Source: Reticulascus tulasneorum (Eukaryota; Ascomycota; Sordariomycetes; Glomerellales; Reticulascaceae). From it: a DNA stretch of 64,000 bases. How positions within the stretch are numbered: the first letter of the stretch is position 1; every line of letters starts with the position of its first letter. The notes under the pieces are model-generated. The model saw only the letters and a program-made list of their open reading frames with translations. It made no database searches and was not told where the DNA came from. The position numbers and the translations under genes are program-made. Location of the stretch: assembly GCA_001557505.1 (NCBI GenBank), contig LSAX01000007.1, forward strand, positions 1,984,001 to 2,048,000, in the 5' to 3' direction. This document shows, one piece after another, positions 11,155 through 22,600 of this stretch.

Positions 11155-13164
11155 CTAGTGGCTTGCGCTCCCCGAGCGAGCGAAGGCAACCCCGTATCCC
11201 AGCCGACGAAGATAGTCTGGCACGCAAACTGACCAAGTTTCCTCGGTGTTATCATCCTCGTCGCTTGAGTGGCCAAGAGTATCATACTCGTCGTCGTCAT
11301 ACACAATATGGACGAAGTCCTCCCCAGTTGTTGAAACCGCGATCGAGCCCGCAACATATGTATCCCGTTCGTGGCCTTCGTCTTCGGCCTTGGGGTTGTC
11401 GACTACGCTGGGCGGTAACCAGCATTCCGGGATCTCGTCCACGGGGATTCGGTCGCCGTGAACTTGCACTGGGAGCAACGTTCTGGGCTTGCAGGTTCCC
11501 GCATCATCATTTTCCTCCGCGTTTAGGCTGTGGTCTACTACCGCGGACGAGGCATGTACAGCTTCAAGGTCCGTAATTTCATCTCCGCCATATAATCCAC
11601 CCTCGGGTAGAGCGATCCCGCTTACTTCTGATGCCACGGCCTGGTCAGTGAGAGTGGAGGTGGATGCGACTGCAGTCCCGTCCTGGCACATATCTGTCTC
11701 GTTCCCGTGCGACTCTCGACGAAGTGTCGTATTTTCCACCGAGGGAGCCACAGCTGGGGGATTGATGTGAGCCTCGTCATCCGCGGTTTTCGATTCTGTG
11801 TGGTACTCGAACTCGGCGGGAATGAGATCGGGCATTTCATTGCGGTCTTCTGATGCGCCGGGCCAATTGTCGTCGACTGGGACAGGCCCTGCGGATTTCC
11901 TATGACATAGGCAGACTACTCGGGTAGCTGGAAAGCTCCGCTCGTTCGGGAAGCGATTTGCCGGCTCGACTGGCAACTCTTGCTCCTCGGGAAAGAGGCC
12001 AGGGACTTGGATAAGAGGGGGGAGGTCAATGTCATCGTTGGCGGCTTCTGGATAGTTTGGTGGATCCTCACGATCGACGAGAGGCGGGAGAATGGTGCTC
12101 TCGTTATCATACTCGTCCGGGACAAGGGGAGGCATCTCACTATCGTCGTCGTCGCTCTCATCGTCCGCGCTATCGTTATCAGAGCTGCCATTCTCGGAGC
12201 CATCATTCTCAAAGCCATCATCATAGCTCACCTCGCCCCTTGTCCTATCCGGAGTGCGAAGCGGCCGAGTTCCCTCCATCTTCTGAAACTCACGTTCTAG
12301 CCAAGGCGTAGTAGTGACATAAGTGCACTCCCCTACATCATTCAGTGTGAAGTCCTCGTAGTACAGCGGAAGAGTCCATTTATCAATTGCCAACCGCAAG
12401 CGCTCTGTCCTCAATACCCATCGTTCCAACCCACCAGGAACGCGGTGATGGAAAGTGCAGGCATCAAACATGAGGGTCTCCTGCAGTTTATCTCGCCCGA
12501 GCTTGTACAGTTCGTCATTTATCAACAAGCTTCCATCCATTCGCGCCGCGGCATCGTCGATACAGCGGATGATTCTCCATATTGGCCATCTGCTGTCCGT
12601 CTCCGCCAGGTCGAGGATGAAGTCGGCCCACGGGCTTGGTGGTTCTGGATTGTCATGGCCTAGTGCTTCGCTCAATTTCCAATCGAGGTAGCGCGTATTC
12701 TCGGCTTCTAAGAAGCTGACGACTTCGAGTGCCGTGACGTTTCCTATGTGATTTTCGGGATTCTTGCGCAGCCATACGCAGTCGCAGGATGGAAGAGGCT
12801 TGACGGAACTGGCCCTGATCTTGTACGCTTGTTCGCTGTCTGGCAGATATCGCGCCACGAGGTTTTCGTAATCTAGCTTTTCGATGAGGCGGGTGGCGTA
12901 GCCCTGGGCGAGACTTTTATGGAGAGGTGCTCTTTGCTGGTGGTGCGGGCATGTCTTCTGAAACTCCTCGTTAACAGCTGGATTGTGCGAGTTATAGCTA
13001 TATACTGTTGGGTCTGGTGCTGCCATGCTTGTCTGCGGATACATCGACTCATTGTTGCCATGAATACTGGTTAGATAAACGACATCACGAAGATAATGTT
13101 TGTTGATATCTGGTAGAGAAGGGTAGTTGGTATTGCTGGATACGGGATCCTTGCGTCCAGACAT
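11155..13164 (-). CDS. Acidic orphan protein with repeated PPL-type short motifs
   Basis: A single exon of 669 residues; ATG at 13164, stop at 11155. The N-terminal ~300 residues look folded (GYATRLIEKLDYENLVARY, YLDWKLSEALG, WPIWRIIRCIDDAAARM, RLRLAIDKWTLPLYYEDF). The remainder is highly acidic and probably disordered. It holds long Asp/Ser runs (SSDNDSADDESDDDDSE) and at least four similar short motifs between about residues 340 and 445: EMPPLVPDE, TILPPLVDRE, IDLPPLIQVP and EMPDLIPAE. I do not recognise the family; a short-motif binding platform is one inference. There is no signal peptide, membrane segment or catalytic motif. It converges on etr1 and lies just upstream of vps34 on the same strand, 610 bp away. 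The long clean frame and biased composition support a real gene, probably of narrow distribution. Confidence 0.75.
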   Translation of the reverse strand: MSGRKDPVSSNTNYPSLPDINKHYLRDVVYLTSIHGNNESMYPQTSMAAPDPTVYSYNSHNPAVNEEFQKTCPHHQQRAPLHKSLAQGYATRLIEKLDYENLVARYLPDSEQAYKIRASSVKPLPSCDCVWLRKNPENHIGNVTALEVVSFLEAENTRYLDWKLSEALGHDNPEPPSPWADFILDLAETDSRWPIWRIIRCIDDAAARMDGSLLINDELYKLGRDKLQETLMFDACTFHHRVPGGLERWVLRTERLRLAIDKWTLPLYYEDFTLNDVGECTYVTTTPWLEREFQKMEGTRPLRTPDRTRGEVSYDDGFENDGSENGSSDNDSADDESDDDDSEMPPLVPDEYDNESTILPPLVDREDPPNYPEAANDDIDLPPLIQVPGLFPEEQELPVEPANRFPNERSFPATRVVCLCHRKSAGPVPVDDNWPGASEDRNEMPDLIPAEFEYHTESKTADDEAHINPPAVAPSVENTTLRRESHGNETDMCQDGTAVASTSTLTDQAVASEVSGIALPEGGLYGGDEITDLEAVHASSAVVDHSLNAEENDDAGTCKPRTLLPVQVHGDRIPVDEIPECWLPPSVVDNPKAEDEGHERDTYVAGSIAVSTTGEDFVHIVYDDDEYDTLGHSSDEDDNTEETWSVCVPDYLRRLGYGVAFARSGSASH

Positions 13165-13774
13165 ATTGGGGTGTAGAGAGAGTTAAGGTACCGATGGCGG
13201 TGGTGTAACACTTTCAGGATGAGCTCACTTTTTATAGTAGAGAGTTTAGTAGTGTGTTATCGCCAGCGACTATGTCCACTTGCAAGTTCCGCAACATAGA
13301 TGTAAGAAAGTTGAGTCAAGTTTTGATGAAAACTGATCAGGCTTATATAAAAATGTGAACCTGATAGGAGATAGCTCAAGGTGAGAAACAGAGTGGGTGG
13401 GTTCATGTTCAGAGCTCGGAGAAAGGAAAAGTTTGTCACGGCTCCAGCTTTGTCTATTCTTGGGTTGCTATCATGACGCTTAAGGAACGCGTGCCATGGT
13501 TGCTGTATTGATGGGGTTGAGAAAGGCAACTTTGTAAACCATCTCCAGAGCCACCCATCACTTACGTGCCTTGGGTTGGCTGAGCAGTCAATGCCTTGCA
13601 GGTTTCCGTTATAGAGAACGGCACTGCGAATTATCTGGTCACAATCGGCAAGACTAGGACGAGACTCGGTGAAATGACCTGGAAAATAATTGATATATTG
13701 AGTACTGTGTACCGAATCTAACCACGCCCGTAACTCCACCCGCAAGGTCCCCCACGATCCAAAATCGATGACTA
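13165..13774. other. Spacer between vps34 3' end and the acidic orphan gene
   Basis: 610 bp. A 162-residue minus-strand frame at 13257-13745 crosses it but has no recognisable features and no good ATG context, so I treat it as untranslated. The part near 13165-13260 would hold the orphan gene's promoter and the rest the vps34 terminator. Confidence 0.4.
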
Positions 13775-16695
13775 TCAGTTCCGGAAAGCCTGGACCAACT
13801 CATGTAACTTATCAATCACAACAGGCGCAATTGCGCCAAGAGTGTCTTCGATGACACGATCAAAATAGCGCATCGCATCCTCCTCGCTCAGCTCCAAATG
13901 GAATCTCTCTCTCACTTTCAATACTGCCTTGTCTGGCTCTAGTCGAATGTCGGGAATGTTGGCATCTACCATCAAGCTGAAGAGGTTGAGGATCAGATTC
14001 GAAGACTTCCGCAGTGCTGTATACGCCAAGAAGCAGTATTGCTTGAACTGTTTGAACTGGTCCGAATTGACGCCGCCCATGCAATCAACCATTTCCTTTG
14101 ATAGCTTCATCACTGGCGCGAATGGTTTGGGGTCGCGCCCGAGAATAAAGCCAAAATCAGCATGGAAAAAATGGCCATCTGGGGCAAGGAGCAGATTGTC
14201 GAGATGGCGATCGCCGACTCCCAGGATGTAAGTGATAACACAATACCCTGCACAAGACTTGACGTATGTGTCGAGAGTCTCCTGGCGCAATCCCAATGGT
14301 TGTCTGTCATCTGGGTTGTTGGTCTTCAGATAAGCTAACGCAGGGTTGCTCTTGTACTTGGAAGCAATGCTCTGAAAGCTGACCGATGGAACAAATTGCG
14401 AGGCTCCGGCGGTCGTGCTGGTTGCCAAAATCTTATACGGGGATAGCTTTAGATCTAGGTTCTCTTTCTGGAGTAGCTGGTCCATGAGAGTGATGATTTG
14501 AATAACGAGTTGATCTTGACGCAGGTCATCACCTGTCTTGAATATGATGGGGTATTTCTTTCCAGTCGTGGTTTTGAATGTGACTTTGATGGGACACAGC
14601 GACGATTTGAAGACGGTAGTCTCCTCTGGAACAACGCCAGTCAGTTTGATGGCCGGATCCAGCGGCAGCGGCAGCGGCGGGTCTATTGTGAGTATCTCGT
14701 TCTTAGGGTCGGCGAGGAAGTGCTTGACTCGGTCCGTTTTCTTGGCGATGGATTCATGTGATATTTTCACTTCTCCTGAGATCTTGGACAATATTGCCAC
14801 CAGTTCTGCTTGCCGCAGAAGAGTTTTTCTCGAGTCTGCCCCATCTGGTCTCTTCACCAACTCCATCATGAAGTCGTAAGCAACCTTGCGGTAAATATTA
14901 CGATTCTCCGGCCCCTGTTCCGGACTGTTATCATCACACTCAACCATCAGATACCAGTGGAAGTAGTTTCCGAGGGTAAAGTTGGCTGCAGCGCGTGCTA
15001 TCAGAAATCGAGCCAGAGATGAGTCTTGTGTCGCCTCCTGTGTAGAATCTGCGGAGATGTGTTCATACTTCAGCGCCTGAACCAGCTGCAGGAGGTATAG
15101 CAGGAGCTCGTGGTCATCCGCTTTACGCAACCGCTCCACGGCATAAGCTCGAACAGCTTGGTTGTCGAAGGTTGGACCTAGAAGCTCCAGAGCATCGTCC
15201 ACATCAATTTCAGTCCACCGGCCAAGGACCTGCACCGCCTGCTTGGCCTCACTCTGGTCTTGCCAGTTGACGGACTTGACAAATTTAGTAACGGCCCTCT
15301 TGTCTCTTGTCAAGTGGTAGCGGAACTTCCAGACCAAATCCTTCTCTTCGGGTGTGAGAATGTGCGTCGGTGAATATGACATGATTAAGTTCAGCTCATC
15401 GCGCACCTTGGCGTTTGGCTTCAAGTCTTTGTCTAATATTCCATGGCGGTGCTGACTTCGGACGAGACGCCTGTGTTTGCTCTCTGCCGGATTGTCTCTA
15501 GCACCAACCTCTGGGTCATAAACCCGCACTAGACGACTACCAAACCCGGCTGCGGAGTCCCCTACAGCATTTATACCAGGCCCAAATTGGACTTCGGGCG
15601 GAGGTTTCAGCATGATGTTGGACTGAGATGCAGACAGATGTTGAAGTGACGAGACTGGGGGCGGTGGGTATTCGAGATCAGCAAAAACGACCGGGAAGTC
15701 GAACCGCGGGAGCTCGACGTTCAGTTGAAATTTGGATGGGCCTGGTCGCGATTCTGTCTGCTCCCAGCCACTCTCGTCACTTAGCCCGCCATCGTTACCC
15801 TTGGCGTCCTCTCCGTTCGCTGTTCGCTGTCTCTGCAATGTTCGTAGAGATGCCTTTGCTGACTGTGCTCCTCGCTTTTCAAATCCGCGAAAAACAAGCT
15901 GATCCAGCCAGTCCACCCTTGGTATTTCGCCCATTTCGTGCTTTTTGAATAGCTTCTCCATCCTTTCTAGTTCTTCGGCATCCTTGTCTACGACTAGTAC
16001 CTCGCTCTTCCTTGTGCCGTTTCTCTTCTTCCGCACGATGGCCGGGGTGATAGTATTGTCGTTGCCATCAGCCTGCTTGTGCCGGTGGACATGGCATTTC
16101 TGACGTCCCTTCTGAACCTGGTTCTCCTTATCGAAGAGAGATAGTGTTGTGCCTCCAAAAGGTATTGCGTGGCCTTGGGCCTGCTTTCCGCCCGCGGGGG
16201 AGGAGTCCCATATTGTGATCGCCAGACAGGAGTTTAGCGGCAAGGTCGAATAGTTGATAGGAAGCGTGAGCCACTCGTTCCACCTAGTGAAGAATATCGG
16301 TCAGCAAGCCATCTCGAGAACCAATACTCTGGCAAGGTCTTACCTCCTCTCCGTCCGAAATGACTTGTAGGCCGTTTGCACTGGGACTGTCAACGGCTTC
16401 GAACCGGCCCAGACCTGGACAGTGACATAGAAGTCGGAATGGGTGCTTCTCAGTTAGTGGGAGAGCTTGTTCAAAGCAAAGCGCAACAAACCTGGTGTTT
16501 GATCCGATGTGTCTCAGCTCGGCCTTTTCGAGAAGCGTCGAGTGTAGGAACGGGGTCTCATCGCCTTCCAAGTTGATTCTAATGCAGTATTATTAGCTCG
16601 CAGGTATGGCAGATGGGGCCAGATCATGGTACCTACATGCGAATGCTGACCGGATAGTCCAGCGACTCGGAGCTTGCAAATGAAAATGGCTCCAT
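13775..16695 (-). CDS. vps34: Class III phosphatidylinositol 3-kinase Vps34
   Basis: Four exons: 16637-16695, 16492-16578, 16344-16445 and 13775-16283. They encode 918 residues, the normal length for filamentous fungi. I chose the ATG of MEPFSFASSESLDYPVSI; an ATG 19 nt upstream is in another frame. The C2 domain follows (about residues 20-180, including AITIWDSSPAGGKQAQGHA), with a charged insert (LERMEKLFKKHEMGE), then the helical PIK domain (THILTPEEKDLVWKFRYHL). The kinase domain starts near residue 580: YPIIFKTGDDLRQDQL, the catalytic loop GVGDRHLDNLLL, the activation segment HADFGFILGRDPKPF, and the C-terminal helix ending VIDKLHELVQAFRN. Vps34 makes PI3P on endosomes and autophagosomes in Vps15/Vps30 complexes. 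The introns (58, 46 and 60 nt) cluster at the 5' end. It is divergent from nse4. Identity is certain. Confidence 0.97.
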
Positions 16696-17331
16696 GGAAG
16701 AAGGACGCGGCCATGGTAGCTCACAAAATAAACCTGGTTGGATTGCGAGATGGCGAGGGTATGGAATTACGACGGGATGCGGTTGTGGCTTGCATTCTAC
16801 CTATGTAGACACCTTAGGTAACCAGCTGCTGTGGGCCAGCTGATCCCCCACCATACTTACCTAAGTAAATCACCTGCTGCCTTGGGGGGGTGCCTTCCCT
16901 CAGGTAGTTACATAGCTATTTGGGTGGGCTCCTTTAGGGTAGTTTTAGGTGGGTATGTAGGTCATTAACCCACTACACAGGACCCCGCTCGAGGCACAAT
17001 ACCCCGGCCGTTCTTAAGTGGGCGCAGGTACCTAATCTACCTCGCCCTGCTATTCCGCCACCTGTAAATGGTACAGGTACATTGCCATGATAAGCCTCGT
17101 TCAGTTGTGGGCAAGTGTTTGTCGCGTCTCCCCTGATAACGACGCGATCAGCGCCTCACTTTCCACAATCCAAACCACCATACCCACTTCACCAGGATCC
17201 AGGCAAAACACGGTCGTCCTCTCCTCTGCCTCTCACAGATATATCGGGAACGCCACACAGCGAGGCAGCTGTGTTATTTGTGTTATTACAACTTTCGTCG
17301 CCAGGTCGCGATTCTCTGCGGCGTCAACAAC
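16696..17331. promoter_or_regulatory. Divergent promoter region vps34 / nse4, rich in AGGTA/TACCT words
   Basis: 636 bp between the two start codons. From about 16790 to 17080 many copies of AGGTA, TACCT and TTAGGTA-like words occur on both strands (ACCTTAGGTAACC, CTTACCTAAGTAA, CAGGTAGTTACAT, GCAGGTACCTAATCTACC, GTACAGGTACATT). The words are seen directly; any regulatory role is inferred. Confidence 0.45.
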
Positions 17332-18794
17332 ATGCCAGCCAGCCTTCACGACTTGTCCTCGGACACATCATCCACGCCATCTCCGGTGAATGGCACCCCA
17401 AACGGTGCTCGACATACACTGGTTAGAAGAGAAAAAGGGAAAGGGGTGGACACGGCAAACGGCAAACGAAAACGTGCAGAGACCATGAGTGGTAATGCCC
17501 AAGCACGTCGTAGAGCGACGCAGCCTTCTAGCGACGAGGAGGAGGAGGAGGAGGAGGAACAGGACAGCAACGACGAAGATGACGACGGCGCCCAAGAAGG
17601 TCATGGCAGTGACCCAGATCGTTACGACCCGGACCAGCCCATGGAAGAACGCCGACAGATCCAACGTGGTTTTCGAGAGCTGCAAAAGGACATGGCCGAG
17701 AATGGCGAGGAATATATGCAGCCGGGCTCCAAGGGTCTGATCCAGATCATGCAGCGGGCCCAGGAGCTTGTCGAGGGAGTCAAACAGACAGGAGAGGCGA
17801 CCATGGATGCACGCCTATTAGCGATGGCCGCTGATATGTCTTACCGAAAAACAAAACGGTTCACCCAAGGAAGCACAGATCAAGGAGTCGATGTGGAGGA
17901 GTTTGTTTCCAAGTGCATAGGCTATATGAGGCAAGGAGGAGGTATTGCAGATGACGACGCCCAGGAGCTCTCAAGTACGCAACGGCAGAGAAGAAGAACA
18001 ACGCGAGGCCCAGGCGGGCAGGATGACGAGGATGAGAATGACGAAATGTTGAACTGGGCTCATCTTGGCCGTTTCGCTGCCTTACCACAGATCCGCCGAC
18101 CAGCGCTACCTGGATTTCTGCTCGGCCCGCTCTCGGTCGAAAAGAAGGTTCGCAAGATTGCAAAGCGCAGCGCGCCATTCCGTCCCAACAATTTGACGGA
18201 AACAAGGCCCGAGGTCATCAATACAGAATCGTTGAAGACGAAGGAGAACGATCTCACGGCGATATGCGGCAAGATTTTGCGCCAACTCAGGGAGACCCAA
18301 AGACATGCGCAAGAGACACTAGGAGGTCTATTCGAGAATGACGATATGGATGAGGACGAGCAGAATGCGCTGATGCGTCAACATGGACTAAGGAGTACAG
18401 GAGGCATTGATCTTTTCAAGTTTGTCATCAATCCGAAATCTTTTGGTCAAACTGTCGAGAACTTGTTTTACGTCAGTTTTCTCATCAAAGAAGGCAAAGT
18501 TGGAATCGAATTCGACGACGATGGTCTGCCATCATTAGGTTTGTCATACACTATGCATCGACTGTCAACATTTAACTGACTGGCTTTCTTATAGCTCCAA
18601 TCGAAGGCGCCGACCTAGATGGCGATGGGGTCAATCGTGCGAAGCATGAGGCCGCCAAACAGCAAGCAATTCTATCTATGGATATGGCCACCTGGAAAGC
18701 ACTCATCGAGGCCTTCGACATCAGACGCCCCATAATAGAGCACAGGAAAGAGATAGCACAACAAGGACCTGGGGCCAGGGGTTGGTACAGTTAG
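17332..18794 (+). CDS. nse4: Smc5/6 complex kleisin subunit Nse4
   Basis: Two exons, 17332-18538 and 18595-18794, with a 56-nt intron; 468 residues. The start is the first ATG (MPASLHDLSSDTSS); the frame is open upstream but has no earlier ATG near it. The N-terminal ~110 residues are disordered and include a run of eight glutamates (GAG codons, 17536-17559). The kleisin N-terminal part follows (ERRQIQRGFRELQKDMAEN, DARLLAMAADMSYRKTKRF). The conserved C-terminal winged-helix part is DLFKFVINPKSFGQTVENLF, YVSFLIKEGKVGIEFDDDG and MATWKALIEAFDIRRPIIEH. Nse4 bridges the Smc5 and Smc6 heads and binds Nse1/Nse3 in the nuclear complex that handles replication-associated recombination. Identity is secure from the C-terminal block. 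Confidence 0.94.
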
Positions 18795-19656
18795 TTCTGG
18801 CACTGCTTGGCGGTTATGTGACTTCGGGAGCAGAGTGCCTCATTTAATGGCACAACATAGTCGAACGGCGACAACTTTTTATGATAGGCTGGCGCTGGTA
18901 GCGAAACGGGATTTCTTCGTGTCTAAATGATAGATCTATTACCATGGCTGGCAAAGCCGGCTATCGAATGTGTGCTACATTTGACGTGATTGTGATCAAT
19001 GAAGTGTTCAATATGCAGCTGTCAGCAGCATCTCACCCTCGTCCTCACTGTCTCGACAGCATCCGACAACAAAGGTCGTTTCCTTTGACAAATATCTTCG
19101 AGTTGCCAGGGCGCAGGAATTGCTTCGTACAAAGATGGCGTCCGTGGTAAGCACGTCCCACGTCCTTGTCTTTGTCTGGCTCTTTTGTTGCTACGACCGT
19201 GGTCAGCTGGAGGCATGCCAATCACCGTTTCCGGCGATGGATACACTGGGTCAACAATCATGGAATATCTCTCTTTGAGAGACTGACTCTTTGATCGAGA
19301 CTCGAAAATGAAGCCCAAAAATGCCTCTCCCCATCGAGGCGCCACGCAAGCGGAGGAAGTGCTCTGTCCCATTCTCGCTACGCCTTGCTTTGTTTCCTTA
19401 TTCGCTTTCCGTCACCGTCGCCGTCGTCCCCCTCGCCTTCGAAGGCATGTGTTACTGTTACCCGTTGTATCCTGGTCTTGAGGCGCATGCGCCGCCTTTG
19501 ACGCCTACGCCCTTAAGTAGGTTTCGAAGTGCTGGAGGTTGTTCATGTTGATCTACGATGGAGTTCTTCTTTGCAATTCACCACCTGCGCTTTAGCCTCC
19601 AAACGAGTGTAATTATCTACCATAGCATATACAATACATCGTAGGCCGTCAGAATC
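18795..19656. other. Intergenic region nse4 to coiled-coil gene
   Basis: 862 bp, tandem orientation. No frame with recognisable protein features; it should hold the nse4 terminator and the promoter of the large gene at 19657. Confidence 0.4.
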
Positions 19657-22600
19657 ATGGCAGAACCCGGCGGTCCGCCGAAACCACCACCCAGCGGCGA
19701 AGATGAAGAAACGCCATCGCCGTCGCTGCCAGTGAAAGTCAGGACACTCAAAGGTCGCTTGACCGTCGCCGGATATGACAAAACCACCCTCGAGGGCCAT
19801 GTGACGGGACTCGAAGCGAGAGTGAGAGCCTTGGAGGGGGAGCTGAAGGAAGTTACCGAGCAAGCTGAGGAATCACGAGAGACGTCCAGACTGAAGATAG
19901 AGGATCTCAGCGCACAGATGCGCAAGCAAGACGAACAGGTTACTCGGGCGGCATCGATAAATCAAAGCTACGACGAGCTTGCCTCCCAGAACAAGCAGCT
20001 CAAGAATCGGGTTGCCCTGTTGCTTGCTAACACGGCCGGTGAGTCGGGCACCGGATCTCAGCCGCCGAGATCGGTCGATACTCTTCTGGTGAAGGAGAAA
20101 TCTCGCACTGCAGACCTTGAGAATAAGATTGAAGTGCTCCAATCAGTTAAGGATGTTTTTGCTGGAGGTTGGGCCGCGCACGGCGCTTTCGCCGCTGCTG
20201 CGGAAGCGGCAAGGGAGAGTTTCGAGCAGGAGAACCAAGATCTCGCGGCCATTGCCGAAGGTGACACAGAGTGGCATGAAGAGGCCCTCGCCAGGATCGC
20301 CAAGAAAGAAAGGCAGATCGAGGAACGGCCTGGCACGCCGGTGCCAGGCGATGGCGTTGTAAGCGCAGATGAGGTGCAAAGGCAGAACCAGCAGCTTCAT
20401 CGCGAGGTTGAAGAACTTCAGAAACAGATCAAGGAACTTAAAAAGTCACGAGAGCAGGGCCAGTATCCCGGAAACTCTAAAGAGGAGCAAATCAAAGAGT
20501 TACAAGGCCTGCTCGATGAGTGTTTGGCGCATCGCAAGAAACATCTGAAGAACGAGAGAGATTTTGACATAGAGAAGACCAATCTTCTTCTCGAGGACGA
20601 GGTGATTCGTGGCGAACTTAGGCGATTGGAACACGCGGTAGCATCGCAGCAGATCCGGGAGGAAGAACTGAGGTCGAAGCTCAAGAAGTCTGAAGAGAAT
20701 TTAGACCAATTGGAACAACGAAAACGCGAGGCCGAGTCTGCAAAACGAGTCAAGGACAGAGAGGTGGCCGAGCTCAAAGCCAGGGTGGCCAGTACCGTGA
20801 AAGTAGCTACAATTTTGGAAGCCCAGGATCTCGGCAGCCATCTTAAAAGAGCCACTGAGCTCGAGGAGAAGGTAGAAGACTTGAGCAAGGCCAAGCTAGG
20901 TCTGGAAGAGAGGACTGCGGTTCTCGAACGTCGATTCAATGATGCTCAAGGTGAATTGATGGAGGCACGAGAGAACACCCGCGTCACTATGGAAAGGAGG
21001 GTTACAGAACTGATGGAAAAGCATGCGAAATCTGATCCTATAGCACAACAGAAGCGGCAAGAAGAGATAGCGACCTTGAGGAAACTAATAGAGGAGCAAT
21101 CGGACAAGCTGTCTCTGGCGCAGATGGAGTCTCCCAGGGAATGGGGACCAGACCCCATCAAAGCTGCGAGAGTGAATGCCATTCAAGGCGAGCTTCTGAA
21201 AATGCAACTAGCGTTATCAGAAGCAGAGGCGGCTGATAAAGTGTTCGCAAAGTGGGCCGACGATGCACTGGAGAGGGAGAAGCTGCAGACCGAGATTGAA
21301 GAGCTAAAGGACAGGGCCGAGAAGGTCAAACTTCTTGAGGCTGAGGTCCAACGCCTGGAACAGAACTTGGCAGAATCTCGGAGCAACAGGGCGGAGAGAG
21401 AAGAGAAAATCAAGGAGCTACAGATTAAACTGGTCTCTGTCGAAGCGGACTTGGCGGCATCCCAGGTTTACGAAATCGATGCCCAGCGGCTAGAGCAGGA
21501 GCTCAAGAATGCAGAAAATGACAAGACGTTGAAAGACGAGATGATATCGCAGCTTGAGGAGCAGCTCCAGGAGAAACAGAAGGAGTTAGACTCCAACGCA
21601 GATCTCAGTATTGCCGCGACGAACGAACTCAAAGCCGAGGTTAAGCAACTGAAGAAGGACATCAGGACTGCGTGGGCCACTTTGGCTAGGAGCGAGGAAA
21701 GCGCGGCACGACTTGGGAAACAGCTCTCCAGAAAGCAAAGAGCTAGCAAGAGACTGACCTATGATCCGGCTGTGGTGCTTGCCAACCTCGCAGAGGATAT
21801 CAAGACGGCATTTAAAGAGCAAGCTCCTGCTTCATCTCAAGGAGGCCCTAGCAAGGAAGCGGCCAGGCTTGAAAGACTCCTCTTGAAAACACAAGAGCAG
21901 TTGAAAAAGCTGGCAGGCATTCAGAAGTCTGTGGCGGCTCTCAATGCAGAGAATCGGGCCTTGAAGAAGCAGATAAAGGATCTCGAGAAATGGAGAGAAA
22001 GAGACCCCGACATTGAGTCACTCGAAAGGAGCCTCGATTCGAAGAAACGGGAACGAAGTGACCTGGACTCCAAGCAAATCGCTCATCTGGAGGCTGAAGT
22101 CAAGATGCTGAGAGATCAGCTTCGGCGAACCCAGCAGGTCTGCAAGACGGGGGAATACAATTTGGAGCAGCAAGAAGCTACCCACGGGAGCGATGATGCG
22201 TCTGACGATGAAACCGGCACACAGCAACTGTTAGATGAAATTGAGTCCTACAAGCAGTCACTTGCGGACGCAATGCACGCCTTGGCTGTATCGCGAGTGG
22301 ATCATCCGAGTCAAAATGACGCAAATGCTAAAGTGATTGAGGAACAAGAGGCACAGATCGCGACTCTCAGGACCAAGCTAACGCAAACCACAACCAAAGT
22401 GAAGACTTTGCGACGAGCCTGGGGTGCCAATCAGGCGTTGATTAGTCAAAATAGAACAGAGGTGGAGAGGCTGCAAAAGGAAGTGACTCGGCTCACTGAG
22501 GAATATCAGAAGATCGAGACAGTGGTTGCCAACCTTGAAAACGAGAATGCTCTCGAGGCTAAGATTAAGAGCATTTCGGTCGAACTGCAAGAGACGAATA

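Noticed and set aside
13257..13745. 162-residue minus-strand frame between vps34 and the acidic orphan
   Set aside because: No good start, no similarity, and it lies in the expected terminator/promoter spacer.
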